Source: Archegozetes longisetosus (taxonomy: Eukaryota; Arthropoda; Arachnida; Sarcoptiformes; Trhypochthoniidae). From it: DNA of 64,000 nucleotides. The position numbers were made by a program, and so were the translations under genes. Below are positions 36,544-48,362 of this stretch, piece by piece. The stretch spans positions 6,992,001-7,056,000 of the forward strand of contig JAEMBT020000005.1 in NCBI GenBank assembly GCA_018873245.2, read 5' to 3'. How positions within the stretch are numbered: the stretch's first letter is position 1; each line of letters opens with the position of its first letter. The notes under the pieces are model-generated. The model did no database searches and had not been told where the DNA came from. It was given only the letters and a program-made list of their open reading frames with translations.

Positions 36544-36990
36544 GGTAATACTTTACTTTCTTGCCACCAGGTTTTTTGGTGGCGCTAAAGGTGATAAGTA
36601 TTTATATTGAAAACCCATGTTCCTATAATCAATAGTAAGTCGGCTACAACCATCTAAAAATGTTTACATGATAACATATATACGCGCGGAGGGTTAGCTA
36701 GCAATCAAATTTAAGCTAATACAAACCAAACAAAGTCAAGCTAAACCTAATCTAACCAAACCAAACCTAACCTAACTTAATCTCATTCTTAATGATTAAA
36801 TATAAAGCTGATAATTCATTCATAGATGGCACCACAAGCGTTAAAGACTATAATTTTAATTTTTTTGGTATAAAATTTTAGCGGCTCTAGCCGACTTACC
36901 GAGGGACATAGGGACCCAAGACTTCCATATCTAGTGTTAGGACCATCATGTCAATCCGAAAAGGTGGTGGCAAGAAAGTAAAGTAGTGCC
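36544..36990. mobile_element. 447-bp hAT-type MITE
   Basis: The ends GGTAATACTTTACTTTCTTG and, inverted, GGCACTACTTTACTTTCTTG are flanked by the 8-bp duplication GGATATTT (36536-36543 and 36991-36998). Non-coding; includes an AACCTAACCTAA-like stretch near 36765. Confidence 0.85.
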
Positions 36991-36998
36991 GGATATTT

Positions 36999-38000
36999 TT
37001 TATTGAAACACTAATACAGGACAATTTCATTTCTGCATTAAAGTCCTAGCATGAATTAAAAATTGTGAGTAATGTTTTAAAAAATGAAACAAAATCTTAT
37101 TAATTAGTCATTGATTATGAATTACAAACGCGCTTAGTCATTAAAATGTTGTTCACAACACAATTCTTATTGCAGTTTAACGGTTGATTCATTTTGATTC
37201 ATTTTGAAACATTCAAATTTTAGTCAATAAGTAAACTACTTGAATTATCATTAAAGTTGTAAAAGCAATAAAGTTTCAACTGCTTTATCTGAGTATACTT
37301 TTAGAAAAATAAACAGTATTTCAATAATAAAATATTCCTAAATATTATCTCGTATTAATAATAAATATGACTTTGATAAGAAAAATTTTGGAAGATTTGG
37401 TAGCATAAGAATCAAAATTAAGATCACTTTTGTATTAATTATTAAGAATTAAAGGTAATTACCTATTAATTAAAATTCTATTTATATCTAAACTTTTCAG
37501 AAAGTACTACAAAATTAATGAAATAAATAAAGTGCAGTATAACTGCAAATCAAAATTTTTAACAATCAGAAATAACAAATACTAATTAAGTAAAATCTTA
37601 ATAAAAGATTGCTAACTTTAATCCCAATAAACACTTATGAATCACATTAAATTAATGGAAATCATTTATTGACTTTACTATATTTTCTTTTTATATGATG
37701 TATTGAATAGTTTGACAACAAAAATCAATAGCTGCTCATATTTTGAGAAAATATCTTAGTTCATTTAGAAAAATATTTCGTAATACTCGCCTGAAAGTAT
37801 TCTATTTCAAAGTGCACTTTGAATAATTAATTCAATAGAAATAAAACTAACATTCAAATGAAAATTGCTAATCTTTCTAAGCTTTTAACGCAAAGAAATG
37901 TTTTAACAATGAGCAAACTAATGAGCTCATGTTTTTAAGGATTCATATTAAAAATAAATTTAATCATAATTATGATTTATTACTATTTTCTACATTAGTA
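36999..38000 (+). promoter_or_regulatory. 5' flank of receptor gene 4
   Basis: No gene. The array-unit flank is recognisable from about 37330 ('tctcgtattaataataaatatg'); the part before it is unique AT-rich spacer. Confidence 0.5.
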
Positions 38001-38030
38001 ATGTTGTTTGCTTTCATTTTGTATTCATGA
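38001..38030 (+). promoter_or_regulatory. Upstream ORF before receptor gene 4
   Basis: The frame MLFAFILYS then TGA. It has four residue changes relative to receptor 1 but the same length, stop and 46-base gap to the receptor ATG. Confidence 0.45.
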
Positions 38031-38076
38031 AAGAACTGTCTTTGGATTAGTAAAAGAATCTGAAAAATCAACAAAA

Positions 38077-39141
38077 ATGTATTATGGATTAGTAAAATAT
38101 GTAATCATATTTTATGGAATACACGATTACAAAGATTGGAGGAGAAAAATATTGATTTATTGTGTTAGACTAATAGGTATGGTATGGAGAATATATTTCC
38201 TTGGCTATTTTTTTAGTTGTTTTATGACGAATCCGTCAAAAAGGTATTACAATTTAGCGGTTACAATTAAAAGTTTCACAGTGATAATGACATATTTAGC
38301 TGTTTTCGTCAAAAGATATCATATTATCTCTCTTCTCAATAAAATCAATCGTCAAATCGACAGTCAATCAACAGTTAAATTAAGAAAATTATCTAAGCTT
38401 TTATTTATAATTTGGATAATTCAAATAGCGTTCAATCCGATTTTAGAAGGAGTAGTTCACTCATTTATGACTATTGCAAATAAGAATTTTGAGCCATCTG
38501 TCGAATTTGCAGTGTTAAATCAGGTATTGTTCACGTTTTTCAGTTTTGGATGGCTTTTAACAACAGTTGGAATATATGTTTATGTGGTTTTCAGTCTATA
38601 TCAACTCGAAAAACAATTTTGCGATAAAATATCAAATACTAAATCGATTACAGCTAATCATTTAAAAGATTATCGTAAAGAATATTATAATTTAGAAAAA
38701 CTTAAAGAATCATTGAATGAAAAGTTGGGAATTTTACCTTTACTCTGGTTTGCAGAACTATTTTCATCTACTTGTTTTCGTATTACTCAAATCTCTATGA
38801 AACAGAATGAATTTGTTCTTTCAAATATTAATCATTTAATTTTTTTTCTATATGAATACTTCATCTTTGTAACAGTTATGATTAGTGTCTCCTTATTTTC
38901 GTCAAAAATTGATATATTTCAACAAAATAAAAATTATTTGATTGAACTTATTAATGAAAGACTTGAAAATTCGGTGCAGACATCGATTGAGTTTATGGTA
39001 TTTAATCAAGCAATCAGTAGTGGTAATGATAATTCTGGTTTGACAGCTTGGAATGTATTTCGATTGAATCGTGGAGTAATATTTACATTTACAGCCACAG
39101 TCATTCCATTTACAGTTATGTTCATTCAGTTAACTCAATAG
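38077..39141 (+). CDS. Gustatory-receptor-like 7TM chemoreceptor 4
   Basis: Intact single-exon gene of 354 codons (MYYGLVKYVIIFYG to FIQLTQ). The frame is open back to a TTG at 38008, but ATG 38077 is chosen because it aligns with the start of every other copy and lies 46 bases after the upstream ORF. Seven hydrophobic segments as in the others. The loop before helix 7 reads RLNRGVIF where most copies have RLNRRVIF. Shares the stem QLEKQFCD with receptors 1-3 rather than the QREKQFCD of the later copies, so it belongs to the first sub-group of the array. Confidence 0.8.
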   Translation: MYYGLVKYVIIFYGIHDYKDWRRKILIYCVRLIGMVWRIYFLGYFFSCFMTNPSKRYYNLAVTIKSFTVIMTYLAVFVKRYHIISLLNKINRQIDSQSTVKLRKLSKLLFIIWIIQIAFNPILEGVVHSFMTIANKNFEPSVEFAVLNQVLFTFFSFGWLLTTVGIYVYVVFSLYQLEKQFCDKISNTKSITANHLKDYRKEYYNLEKLKESLNEKLGILPLLWFAELFSSTCFRITQISMKQNEFVLSNINHLIFFLYEYFIFVTVMISVSLFSSKIDIFQQNKNYLIELINERLENSVQTSIEFMVFNQAISSGNDNSGLTAWNVFRLNRGVIFTFTATVIPFTVMFIQLTQ

Positions 39142-39391
39142 ATTTTTTAATTTTGGTGACTAGATCCGAGTGCCCAGTCCAGAAAATTTCAAGTGGAAAT
39201 CATAAAGTTTGAAATTGAGAGCATGAGTGCATACCCCATATTCATTTTGATTAAATACATACTTATCCGATTAAGAGCTATTGACTTATAGTTTAAACTT
39301 GAATTTTAATATATCTTTGCGCTATTTTGAAGCAGTTATTGCGAATAATCAATAAGACTTCATGTTGAAACTTATCCTTAATAGTTTGAAC

Positions 39392-40859
39392 TTACGAGGA
39401 AACTTCGAGATTATGCAATAACGGATTTCAAAAATATTTTTATGTCATAAATAGCATGTCATATGATGTTCGAAAAAGTAGATAAAAAGGCTGGTCGCTA
39501 GACACTTACAAGTTATGACCACTCAAAAAGTGATTTCTTTTAGTTTATTACTATTGATCCCTATGTATTTTGCCTATCATATATGTACTCTCAGTCAAAT
39601 TACTTAATGGATTGCAATGATATTGTTAATAAGGAAAAACTTCAAGCCATTTCGGATAAAAAAGAATAATCTGAAGTTTTATATTTAAAAGTAAGTTTCT
39701 ATATATCAACAGTTCTAGATTTTCATATTTATCATATCTCTAAAAATTTCTTTAGAAATCCATTGAATTTAAAAGATGTGATAGATACGAAAAATTTGAA
39801 CTATTGATATATAAAGCTTGCTTTTAAATACGAAATTTCAGATTATCTTTTTTTGTTCAAAATGATTTGGAGTTTTTCTTATTAACAATATTATTGCAAT
39901 CCATTAAGTAGTTTGACTGAATTAGAGTACATATATGATAGTCAAAATACATAGGAATCAATAGTAATAAGCTATAGGTAGTGCTCCGCACAAATCGATT
40001 TCGAGTCGAGTCGGAGGAGATTTGAATTCGACTCGTAAAAGTTGAGTCGAGTCTCTTTTCGGGTCGAGTCTGTTCAAACCGCGAATCGATCTGATTTGAA
40101 CTCGCGTTGAGCCTGCCTGAAGACTCGAATCAACTAATATTAATGAATTACATAAGTTTTCAACTCAAATATCGAACGGATGTGTAGAGTGGACCCCCTT
40201 TTATACTAAAATGCATGCTTTCTAGATAGTTCCTAAATATGTTAACAAGATTGTAGAATACTTTGAAAAGTACCAAATATTACATAAGTTTCTAGAATGC
40301 TCTAAGGTTCTAGAATATTCCATGGTTTCTAGAGTGTTCTAGCAAGTGCTAGATTATTCCATGTGTTTCTTGAATACTATAATAAGTTCTAGAGTATTCC
40401 ATGGGTTTCTAGAATGTTCTAGCAAACTCTAGAATATTCCATGGCTTTATAGAATCCTCTACAGGTTTCTAGAATGCTCTAATAAGCTCCAGAATGTTGA
40501 AATCATGGAATATTTTTGCAGCTCAAAGTGAGTTCAAATCCCTCAAACCTATTTGAGTCATACCCGGACTCGTGTTGGACTCGACCCGGACTCGACTCGG
40601 ACTCGACTCGACTGCGTTCGAGTCAAATCTTCTAGAGATTTGAACTCGAAAATTTGAATCGATTTGAAAAATCGCTCAAATCGACTCGACTCGTGCGGAG
40701 CACTAGCTATAGGAAAACACTCTTTGGGTGGTCATAACTTGTAAGTGTCTAGCGGTCAGCCTTTTTATATGCCTTTTCGAACATCATATGACATGTTATT
40801 TATCCCATAAAAATATTTTTGAAATCGGTTATTACATAGTCCCAAATTTTGTTCGTTAG
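39392..40859. mobile_element. Foldback element, near-palindrome of about 740 bases once its insert is removed
   Basis: The left arm from 'aataacggatttcaaaaata' to the centre is mirrored by the right arm ending 'tatttttgaaatcggttatt'. Words such as 'acttacaagttatgacca' (39508) and 'tggtcataacttgtaagtgt' (40733) face each other, and 39540-39970 is itself palindromic. The hAT element 39979-40705 interrupts it. Outer edges are approximate, and no transposase is seen. Confidence 0.75.
39979..40705. mobile_element. hAT-type MITE with GAGTCGA-rich ends
   Basis: The ends TAGTGCTCCGCAC and GTGCGGAGCACTA are flanked by the perfect 8-bp duplication GCTATAGG (39971-39978 and 40706-40713). Subterminal regions on both sides are packed with GAGTCGA/TCGACTC words. 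The middle (about 40260-40500) repeats TTCTAGAATATTCCATG-like units in tandem. Non-coding. Confidence 0.88.
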
Positions 40860-41490
40860 ATTTTAATCTATTTTACTCTATTTTGAAGATATTATTAAAT
40901 CTAGTTAACAGAATTATATATTGTAAAAATAAAAATTTAAGATCAAGTAGGCTCCAGATTTGTAGTGGCGGTGTCTGTCCACTCTCGGTATCTACTGATT
41001 CACTTCTGTCAACTCACTAGTATTGTTCTAAGTTTTATAAATGTTTTAAAGTCTTATAAAACTAAAACAATTTGAATGTTGAGATGATGTTTTCGAATAC
41101 AAAATGGAAATATATGTTAAAGTTTATTATCAAGTTTTCATAATCTAAAACTTATTTCGATATAAAGGAATAACATTTTCCAAACGAAAGCAGTTTAATA
41201 ACTTTTGGCAGATTTATTTTTCAGTATTAATCAAAAGCGTAACACAGACCAACTGAAACACATAAATTGATGAATGGGAAACTATAGACCACCAGGGGTT
41301 CTGATCCTAAATATACATAACCTAATTCCAAATCTATATGTTTTAACGCATTTACTCATACATTATTTTGCACTGACTTTAAATCCAAATAAGTCATATT
41401 GAGATGTATTCAATGAATTTGGACGAAACTAAATCTATTTCCATGAGAATGAATTAGTTCGATTGAGCATAATTATTCAGTTTGTTTAAA
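40860..41490. other. Pre-leader block and broken leader D
   Basis: Homologous to 2440-3074. The leader ATG at 41273 is followed by an extra A, so the frame stops after four codons; the remainder still reads PPGVLILN in the shifted frame. Confidence 0.55.
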
Positions 41491-41781
41491 ATGAGTCAAA
41501 TTGCGTTCATCGTTAGATTGATTTTTTCAAATTTATTGGACTTAAGAAATGAATAGCTTTTCGCTTCATTAGTTTCTGCTATATTTTATGTGATTCAAAG
41601 TTAATCAAACATTAAATCATTGGTTCAAAGAAATGTTTGGAATGGAGAGTATGATTATGTAATAAAAGGTTCAGCTTCTGGAGGTTCAGTTATGGCCACA
41701 CGTCTATCAGAAGACCCGAAAATGACTGTACTTGTATTAGAAGCCGGTTTGTCAGAGAATATTGTATCTGATGGCTTTACC

Positions 41782-42402
41782 CACTGCCGTAGCCAGCTTT
41801 TTTGGTCTGGAGGGGGCTAAATGTCTGAAAATTCCCAGTTAAGCTTTATCTAATCAAAATTTAATACAATACAATTTTTCTGTTACAATGATTTTTACCA
41901 AATCCAATGGCAAAATTATCTAGATTAATAGATAATGCAATTTCTCTTTCAATCGAAATAAGAGCCAAACCGTTTAATCTGTCATTAGACATTGAAATTC
42001 TCAAGTAAGTTTTAATTCTTCTTAATGTTGAAAAACTCTTTTCACACGAAACATTAACACATCCTATAGTTAATGATATCTTAAAATACTTTAATAAATC
42101 TAGCATAGAGTTTGAATAATCAGTTAATTTTTCATAGACATTAAAAGTATCTTCGCATTCATAGAATAATAACTTTGGAGTTTCAGAATTTGACTTTAAA
42201 TTTTCTAGATTCAAACAATAATGAGTAGCAAAAGGCTTCATAATTTCAAAGTTCATGAAATGCTTGGATATTGAATAGCAAGCGCTAACTCCCATTAAAA
42301 TATCTGTTAATTTATTATCAAACCTTTGATTTAGCTTAAACTTTGAAAAACCTTGGAGGGGGCTATAGCCCCTAGCCCCCCCCCCCGCTGGCTACAGCTG
42401 TG
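41782..42402. mobile_element. hAT element inserted in GMC pseudogene D
   Basis: The ends CACTGCCGTAGCCAGC and its imperfect inverse GCTGGCTACAGCTGTG are flanked by the 8-bp duplication GCTTTACC (41774-41781 and 42403-42410). A run of eleven Cs lies next to the right end. Only the transposase C-terminus is left. Confidence 0.9.
41861..42295 (-). pseudogene. hAT transposase C-terminal fragment (zinc-finger MYM1-like type)
   Basis: A clean 144-codon frame with the dimerisation signature CEKSFSTLRRIKTYLR followed by MSNDRLNGLALISIE, characteristic of hAT transposases annotated as TTF-type or MYM-type zinc-finger proteins. The N-terminal two thirds are absent. Confidence 0.8.
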
Positions 42403-43095
42403 GCTTTACCAACACAACAAACTCATATGGATTGGTCTTTTCTGTCTGAATCAGAGAGCAAGTCTTGTTTTGAATTCAAAGATCGCAGGAGTGTTTGACC
42501 AAGAGGTAAATCTGTCGATTGTTTTTCGGTTGTAAATATCCTGCTCTATGTCTATGTAAATTCTAAAGATTATGACCAATTGATTAAAGATATAGCTATA
42601 CGTTGTAGGTGAGCTTAAGTCTTCTCCTACTTTAGCAAAATCGCGATCCGGCATAAGTAGCCACTAGTTATCATGAAGTTGGATGTCCTTTGAACGCTTC
42701 ATTACTACCTGATCCGAAAATAGTTCACAAACATTCCGTGCTTCTGGACCTCATTTGGGTTATCCGATTCGAGATTTTAATGGTTCGATTCAATGAAACT
42801 TTGGAATAATACTAACGACTATAAGAGATGGTGAACAAAGTTTTATGGTCAATTCTTATTCGGAACCACTTGTTGGACGGCAAAGTCTCCACATTTTGGG
42901 CAAATCTTTCGTCACTAAAATTTATTCAATGAAGACAAGGGTGATTGGTATAGAATCTCACCGAAAATTTGTGAGACATGTTGTTAAAACAAGAAATAAA
43001 ATAATACTTTTATTTAGAGCTGTCAACTCGTCAAAAGTACTATTGCGATGTAGATCAATGATTCCAACACATGTTGATATTAATTTTATTTATTA

Positions 43096-43640
43096 AATCT
43101 ATTTTGATTTGTAATTTCAATAAACAGCTACATTTTGACCGATATTAATTGGAAATATCATTAACTAAATTGATTGAAATAATAATGAAGAGGTCTGATA
43201 GTAGTCTATTAGCAGCTCTAAACATAAAAGATCTATGATCCATTGATCCATCAGCACCTCTGGGTCTGAGGTCTTTAGGGGTCCAAGTCCCAGTCCCGGT
43301 TCTTAATATTAGTTTATATCCAGGTTTGGTTCTACTAAAGTGTTTCTAATAGTGTTATCCATTAACCAAAACATGTACAGGAACTTACAGTACTATCATT
43401 AAGACAATTAATCTTTTTTCGTAATTAATAAGCACAACAGAATATAACTTCATGTATTAAATTATATGAGAAATCATGCATAGAAACTATTGACATGTGA
43501 TTTGATACTTTTTGTTCAAACAGACAAAATGTATTTGAGGTTTAGGCTTGCGGTTATGTTAGAAGCCAAGCTCTAGGTCTTCAAACAGAAGTCTAGACCC
43601 ACGTTAATGTCTTTCAGAAGAATCTCTTTAAGGAGTATAA
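43096..43640. repeat. Spacer repeat after GMC copy D
   Basis: Duplicate of 32656-33400, about 85-90% alike by eye. Non-coding. Confidence 0.6.
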
Positions 43641-43929
43641 GAAAAGTATCGAAAGTTATTCAAATTGATCTAAAATTACTAGTTGCATAGTAAATCAAAT
43701 AGAGAAAGAGATATTTATTAATGATTTGATCTTAATGTTGACTTCAACTAATATTATTATTGAAAAATAATCAAGGGTTCAAAGCATTTTTCTCGAGGAA
43801 TTGCTAAAAAGTATGCCAAAAATAGCCTAAATGCGTCCCCCAACGGAACATATCAGATATTACACAGTATCAAGGCCTACCTCAGAAATAAAAATATTTT
43901 TGTTAGTCGATGAATCCATTCAAGGGTTA

Positions 43930-44235
43930 TAGCCAAAAAACAAGTAGACTGTTAGATCGGAGTGGGCTAGCGGTTGTGATCGAAGCCACCTCCCCGTGAT
44001 GCCGGCGGGCAACAGGCTCATAAGAAATTGTTTCGGGAGATTCGAGACTCAAGTAGCTCGACATACAGGGCCACTTGGTCTTAGCTATCTCAGAATTTCA
44101 GCTGAAGAGCACATGCTTCTCCAAGCGCAGATTCAGTCTTGGAACCGCTCCGTTACAAAATATCATATCCACATTTTAGTAGATATGGCCAAACGCGGTG
44201 TCGAGTCAGTCTGGTAGTACTGCTGTCAGTGCTAT
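43930..44235. repeat. GC-richer segment, possible SINE-like repeat
   Basis: About 300 bases clearly richer in G+C than their surroundings, with 'gggctagcggttg' near 43968 that loosely recalls a tRNA A box. The end ('cattttagtagatat' to 'tactgctgtcagtgc') has a diverged relative at 35518-35580. No long coding frame is convincing. SINE identity is a guess. Confidence 0.3.
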
Positions 44236-44239
44236 ACAC

Positions 44240-44900
44240 TCAAAAACAAGATATTATGACAACCGATATCTCTAGGTATTGTTCTAATTTGATGAAAATT
44301 TCACAACAAATGTATGGGAATATGGATACTAATAAAGAATACTTTTATATCTATGAAAAAGAGTTCAATATTAACGATTTCTTACTCTTCAAACAATCGG
44401 TAATTGATATTCTTAATCAAACTTTACTGTAACTGGAGTTATATTTTGATTTCAGAAAAGAGCCCGCTATAAACTTCCCAAAAACCATGGAAATATTCTA
44501 TCATCTAAAAGCCAAAAATACCACACGTTCTACAGAGGTGTTAACCAAGGAGTATCAATACCAGAATTAGATATTTTAATTAATTCTTGCGACTTACTTG
44601 TAGTATCATAACTTTCTGCTGAGTTCAAGTCTTACATCAGCCAAGAATTATGAAAAGCTAGAAAGTATTTAGGTAAACATTTACATCCCTAATTTCAGGA
44701 TTTGGAAACTATTGGCACTGATGTTTTACAAATGATTGCTTTGATAACAAGTGCTAAAGTTGAACGACCGTTCAGTCGTTACAATAATATTCTTACTGAT
44801 AAAAGACAGTCTCTCTGAAGAATGTTTCAAGTGTCTGACCTCCTCTATTATAATTCTATGTAAATTTCTTAATAATCATAGAGATTTCAATATTTAATGT
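44240..44900 (+). pseudogene. hAT transposase relic
   Basis: Fragments in changing frames: CSNLMKISQQMYGN (about 44280), then near 44690-44830 DLETIGTDVLQMIALITSAK with VERPFSRYNNILTDKRQSL, the hAT C-terminal dimerisation motif, followed by a stop. No terminal repeats identified. Confidence 0.65.
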
Positions 44901-45420
44901 GTTTATTGTAAAGAATTTTTGATTTATCTACAACTATCATTACAGCAATTATTGTAGAGATTTAGCATTAAAACTTTTTGGTCCTCTTTTAAATGAGGGA
45001 CCATTTTAATACTTACTTACACTTATTTTATAATAAATTTTATTCAAAGTTTAGAAAATAGTAAAATTTATATATTGAGTCACTTTTCTTGTATTAATTA
45101 TTGATGTGTTCATTTTAACTTTAAATTAAAAATGTGACCTTTTGTAAAGTTTTTAAAGATTTATTTCTTTAATTTTTATCAATAAGTGTTTTATGAGAAT
45201 AGAACTTGTAACTGAAAGTCAGTGAAAACAAATACTACTTTTATTCTACCACTATGGTACTTTACTTTTGGCTTTGATAGTATGAATTATTTTATAAATA
45301 TTATTGACAGTGAAATAATTTTATTTTAAAACTGACTACCTTTGAAAATGAATGTTTTTAAAATTTGAATAGCAACTAATTGAAAAGACCTTAAGGAATC
45401 TTAAAATTCAATGCTAATGT

Positions 45421-46280
45421 AAGGCCTGGCCACACTTTTTCGTCTGAAGAGCCAAATCGGAAAATGATCTGAACCGAGAGCCAAACTTTCCTTTTAACTT
45501 TTAAGATAACTTTCGTTTATTATTACTGTTCGATACATGATATTACATATCAGATACAATTTTATCGATATTGGGACTCAAACTTTTAGCTGAGCTTTTT
45601 TCATGCAATCATTCAAATGTTGGTCAATTATAGAGCCTCTTTATTAAGATTTATTATATCTAAGAGAAGAGAAAAGTTTTTTCACAAAGATAAGTGCTTC
45701 CATACATATTTATGATTTATAATGGGTTGTTTTTAATCATTGAAAAGCTATCAAGAAATGAATTATGCAAATATTGATAGAAATCAATTGAATTCATTTT
45801 TGAAAATTTGGCTTTAAGGATATCATTAGATTGAATTTCGATTAACTCCGTCTGTAGATATTCAAGTGATTCATATACATTGACATTAAATGGATCAGAA
45901 AAAAATTCTAATTGAAATTTATTATGAAAATCAATAAATCATTCTCGAAATTCAATCATTAAATCTTGAATTAGCTTCAGATGTGTATCTACATTGAAAT
46001 TAAACCCATCAGACCACGCACAACTTGTTTACAAGTCTCTGAATGCGTGTAATTTTTATTATTGAGTTGATTTCCATACCTTGTGTTTACAGCTTCAAAG
46101 CAAGGAATAGTATAGCAGTCATATAAGGATATAACATTTCAAATATTTCATGAAATTTTCTACAGCTTGACTGAAAGCCTATTAGGATCTAATTGTAATA
46201 TATACGCAAAGTCTTTCACGAGCCACGGAAAAAATTTTGCGAACCAGTCGTGGCTCACGGGCTGCGGTTTGGCCGGATCT
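45421..46280. mobile_element. hAT element, perfect 8-bp duplication, decayed transposase on - strand
   Basis: Flanked by GCTAATGT (45413-45420 and 46281-46288). Ends AAGGCCTGGCCACAC and, inverted, AGATCCGGCCAAACCGCAG are imperfect. The - strand carries pieces such as FREFIDFH, FFSDPFNVN and LQTELIEIQSNDILKAKF, the C-terminal region of the hAT family annotated as GTF2IRD2-like. It interrupts repeat R1 relative to 5818. Confidence 0.8.
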
Positions 46281-46650
46281 GCTAATGTATTTGATGAAAT
46301 GTGTGACAACTTATAAACCATAGTAATAAGTAAAATGGCAGAAAATTTTAAAGTCTTAAATAGAAAGTTTTGAGTTTTTATTGTTTTATTTAGATTTTAT
46401 TGATTTTACTTCTAATTCAATAAGCTATTAAGGTAGTAAACTCTATAGTAAAATGTATTAAAGTAGAGAAACATTTTATATGATTACTTATAATTATGTT
46501 AAGCAGTAGTTTTCAACCTTTTTGGATCGCGACCCAACAGTACATGACTGATGCAGCGATTTCCATGGAAATAAATGCTGAATTTTCTGGCTTAATGATC
46601 ACTAGTGAACCGCAAAGGGTAGTTTGAAAATCTTTGGTATATTTAGTATT
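46281..46650. repeat. Spacer repeat R1 (copy in unit 4)
   Basis: Matches 5820-6190, with the same order of 'aaaccatag', 'aataagta' and 'agtgaaccg' words, and shows the uninterrupted form of the Tc1 insertion site at 6191. Confidence 0.6.
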
Positions 46651-46913
46651 CAAATTTATTTTCAAATTTATTATCTAGCCTATTCAATCATCCATTCAAT
46701 CGATCAAAAGGATTGAGGACAGGGTTGATAATAAACATTGATGAGCTTGTTATAATTACTTTTTAACATAGAATCCAAATATACAATCGGGTTTGCTCTG
46801 ACTATCATAGTTTTGTCTCTAGGCTTCGGGAAAATAAATTTTTGATCCTTTACTATTCGCATCATATGTCAATTAATATAATGTCGTAATAATAATAATA
46901 ACAATAATAATAT

Positions 46914-47061
46914 ATGTAGCCTGATTTTGAAGTAGTGGCTTAGCTGATAGGCTTTTAATATGCATTGAAAATATTTCCATATTGAGTACAATATAGAAAG
47001 TATTTTTAATGCATAGAAAAAGGCCTATTCGCTAAGGTACTTTTCAAAAACAGGCTACATA
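46914..47061. mobile_element. About 148-bp hairpin MITE
   Basis: The ends TATGTAGCCTG and CAGGCTACATA begin inverted arms of about 50 bases ('ggcttagctgataggc' against 'gcctattcgctaagg'). It interrupts the 'aataataatacatttcttaa' stretch found intact at 53500 and 56870. Confidence 0.75.
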
Positions 47062-47761
47062 CTGTATTTCTTAATATTGTCTCGTATTAATAATAAATAT
47101 GACTTTGATAAGAAAGATTTTTAGGAAATTTAACATTATGAGAATCGAAATAAAATTCTCTTTGTATTAATTATTAAAAATTAAGGGTAATTATCTATTA
47201 ACTAAAAATCTGTTTATATCGAAATTGATTTTAAAAACGCAATAAGTCACATTCAATATAACTACAAATAAAAACTTATAACAATCAGAAATAGCAAAAA
47301 CTAATTATGCAAAATGTTGATTAAAGATTACTAACTTTAATCTCACTAAGTACATATAAATCACATTAAGTTAATGAAAATCATTTATTGACTTTACTGT
47401 ATTTTCCTTTTGTATGATATATTGAAGACTTGACAATAAAAATCAATAACCGCTAATATTTTGAAGTAAAATCTTAATTCACTTGGAAATTCTCACTTAG
47501 AATTTCCTAATATTCTCCTGAAAATATTTCTATTTCAAAGAGTAGTTTAAACAATTAATTTAACAGAAATAAAACTAATATGTAAACTAGAATTGTAGAA
47601 ATCCTTTTTAGACTTTAAATTATTTATAAATGAAGTGTTTTAACGTTCGATAAGAGCATTGTGCAAAATAATCGGCTCGAATCTTTGATATTCCATTATG
47701 AAAAAAAATTTCAATTTTAATTATGATGTAATATTATTATGAGCATTAGCAATATTGGTTA

Positions 47762-48292
47762 TAAGAATTTTCGGAAAGTTCCAGAGGGTTTTTATCAAAT
47801 ATTTTATTTTATTTTATTTTAAAAAGAAGTGAACAAACTTTAATCAATTATATAATTGCCGTCATTATCGACGACATGTCCCCAAAGGAACGACCAGAGC
47901 CGTCAGGACGTCGTTGTCCACAATTGAGGGTCGCCATTTCTCGGGCGGTCATCTAGGTTCTGGTCACCGAAACGGGATCGACTGAACCATGCTTGGCAAG
48001 TACGGGCACTAATAACTTGGCCATAAGTGGCATTGATATTATTGGCGGATTCTGTGGCATTTGATCCACGATTGAATTCGTATAATATACAGTGACGTAT
48101 GTGAGTCTTATCGGGAGTTCGGTCTGACATCGTTTAGACACAAATAACAAAAAATACTTTGACAAAATTTGAAGACAAATATCTGTTCTTTCAATTGAGA
48201 AATAGAATCGATTTGAATTAATTTTTCAACTGTTCAAATAGAACGCGCAAAATACATCTACGAAAGCCGCGGAAATATTCCGAAAATTCTTA
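47762..48292. mobile_element. Deleted mariner element in the 5' flank of receptor 5
   Basis: The ends TAAGAATTTTCGG and CCGAAAATTCTTA are flanked by TA (47760-47761 and 48293-48294). The empty site 'ggttacttctattt' is preserved at 54190 and 57540. The insertion removes the region that precedes the start in intact copies from its normal spacing. Confidence 0.88.
47903..48130 (-). pseudogene. mariner transposase N-terminal fragment
   Basis: 75 codons from MSDRTPDKTHIRHCILYEFN to a stop, with the second helix-turn-helix region TCQAWFSRSRFGDQNLDD. The catalytic domain is missing. Confidence 0.8.
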
Positions 48293-48362
48293 TACTTTTA
48301 TTTCGTATTAATGAGGGAACTGTTTTACGATTAATTAAAATAAATTGAGAAGCTAACAAAAA

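Larger units (their letters stand above)
41491..43095 (+). pseudogene. GMC oxidoreductase pseudogene D
   Basis: Starts MSQIAFIVRLIFSNLLDLRN at ATG 41491, then a TAG (NE*). The FAD motif [19 protein letters not shown] (about 41650) has lost one glycine position. A hAT element sits at 41782-42402, right after SENIVSD. Reading resumes at 42411 (TQQTHMDWSF) with stops and shifts, through YEPLVGRQSLHILGKSF-like sequence at about 42860, and ends NSSKVLLRCRS near 43056. No C-domain. Confidence 0.8.

Noticed and set aside
36740-36785. CCTAACCTAA-like stretch resembling arthropod telomere repeats
   Set aside because: Only two or three imperfect units inside a MITE with clear 8-bp duplications; not a telomeric tract.
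38008-38076. N-terminal extension of receptor 4 from a TTG codon
   Set aside because: No other copy has it; the upstream region contains a separate short ORF and the shared ATG is at 38077.
40250-40500. Possible CRISPR-like array of repeated TTCTAGAATATTCCATG units
   Set aside because: Units are degenerate and directly adjacent without unique spacers, the genome is eukaryotic, and the block is inside a hAT MITE.
43960-44030. Possible tRNA gene
   Set aside because: An A-box-like string is present but no cloverleaf with acceptor and anticodon arms could be drawn; kept only as a tentative SINE-like repeat.
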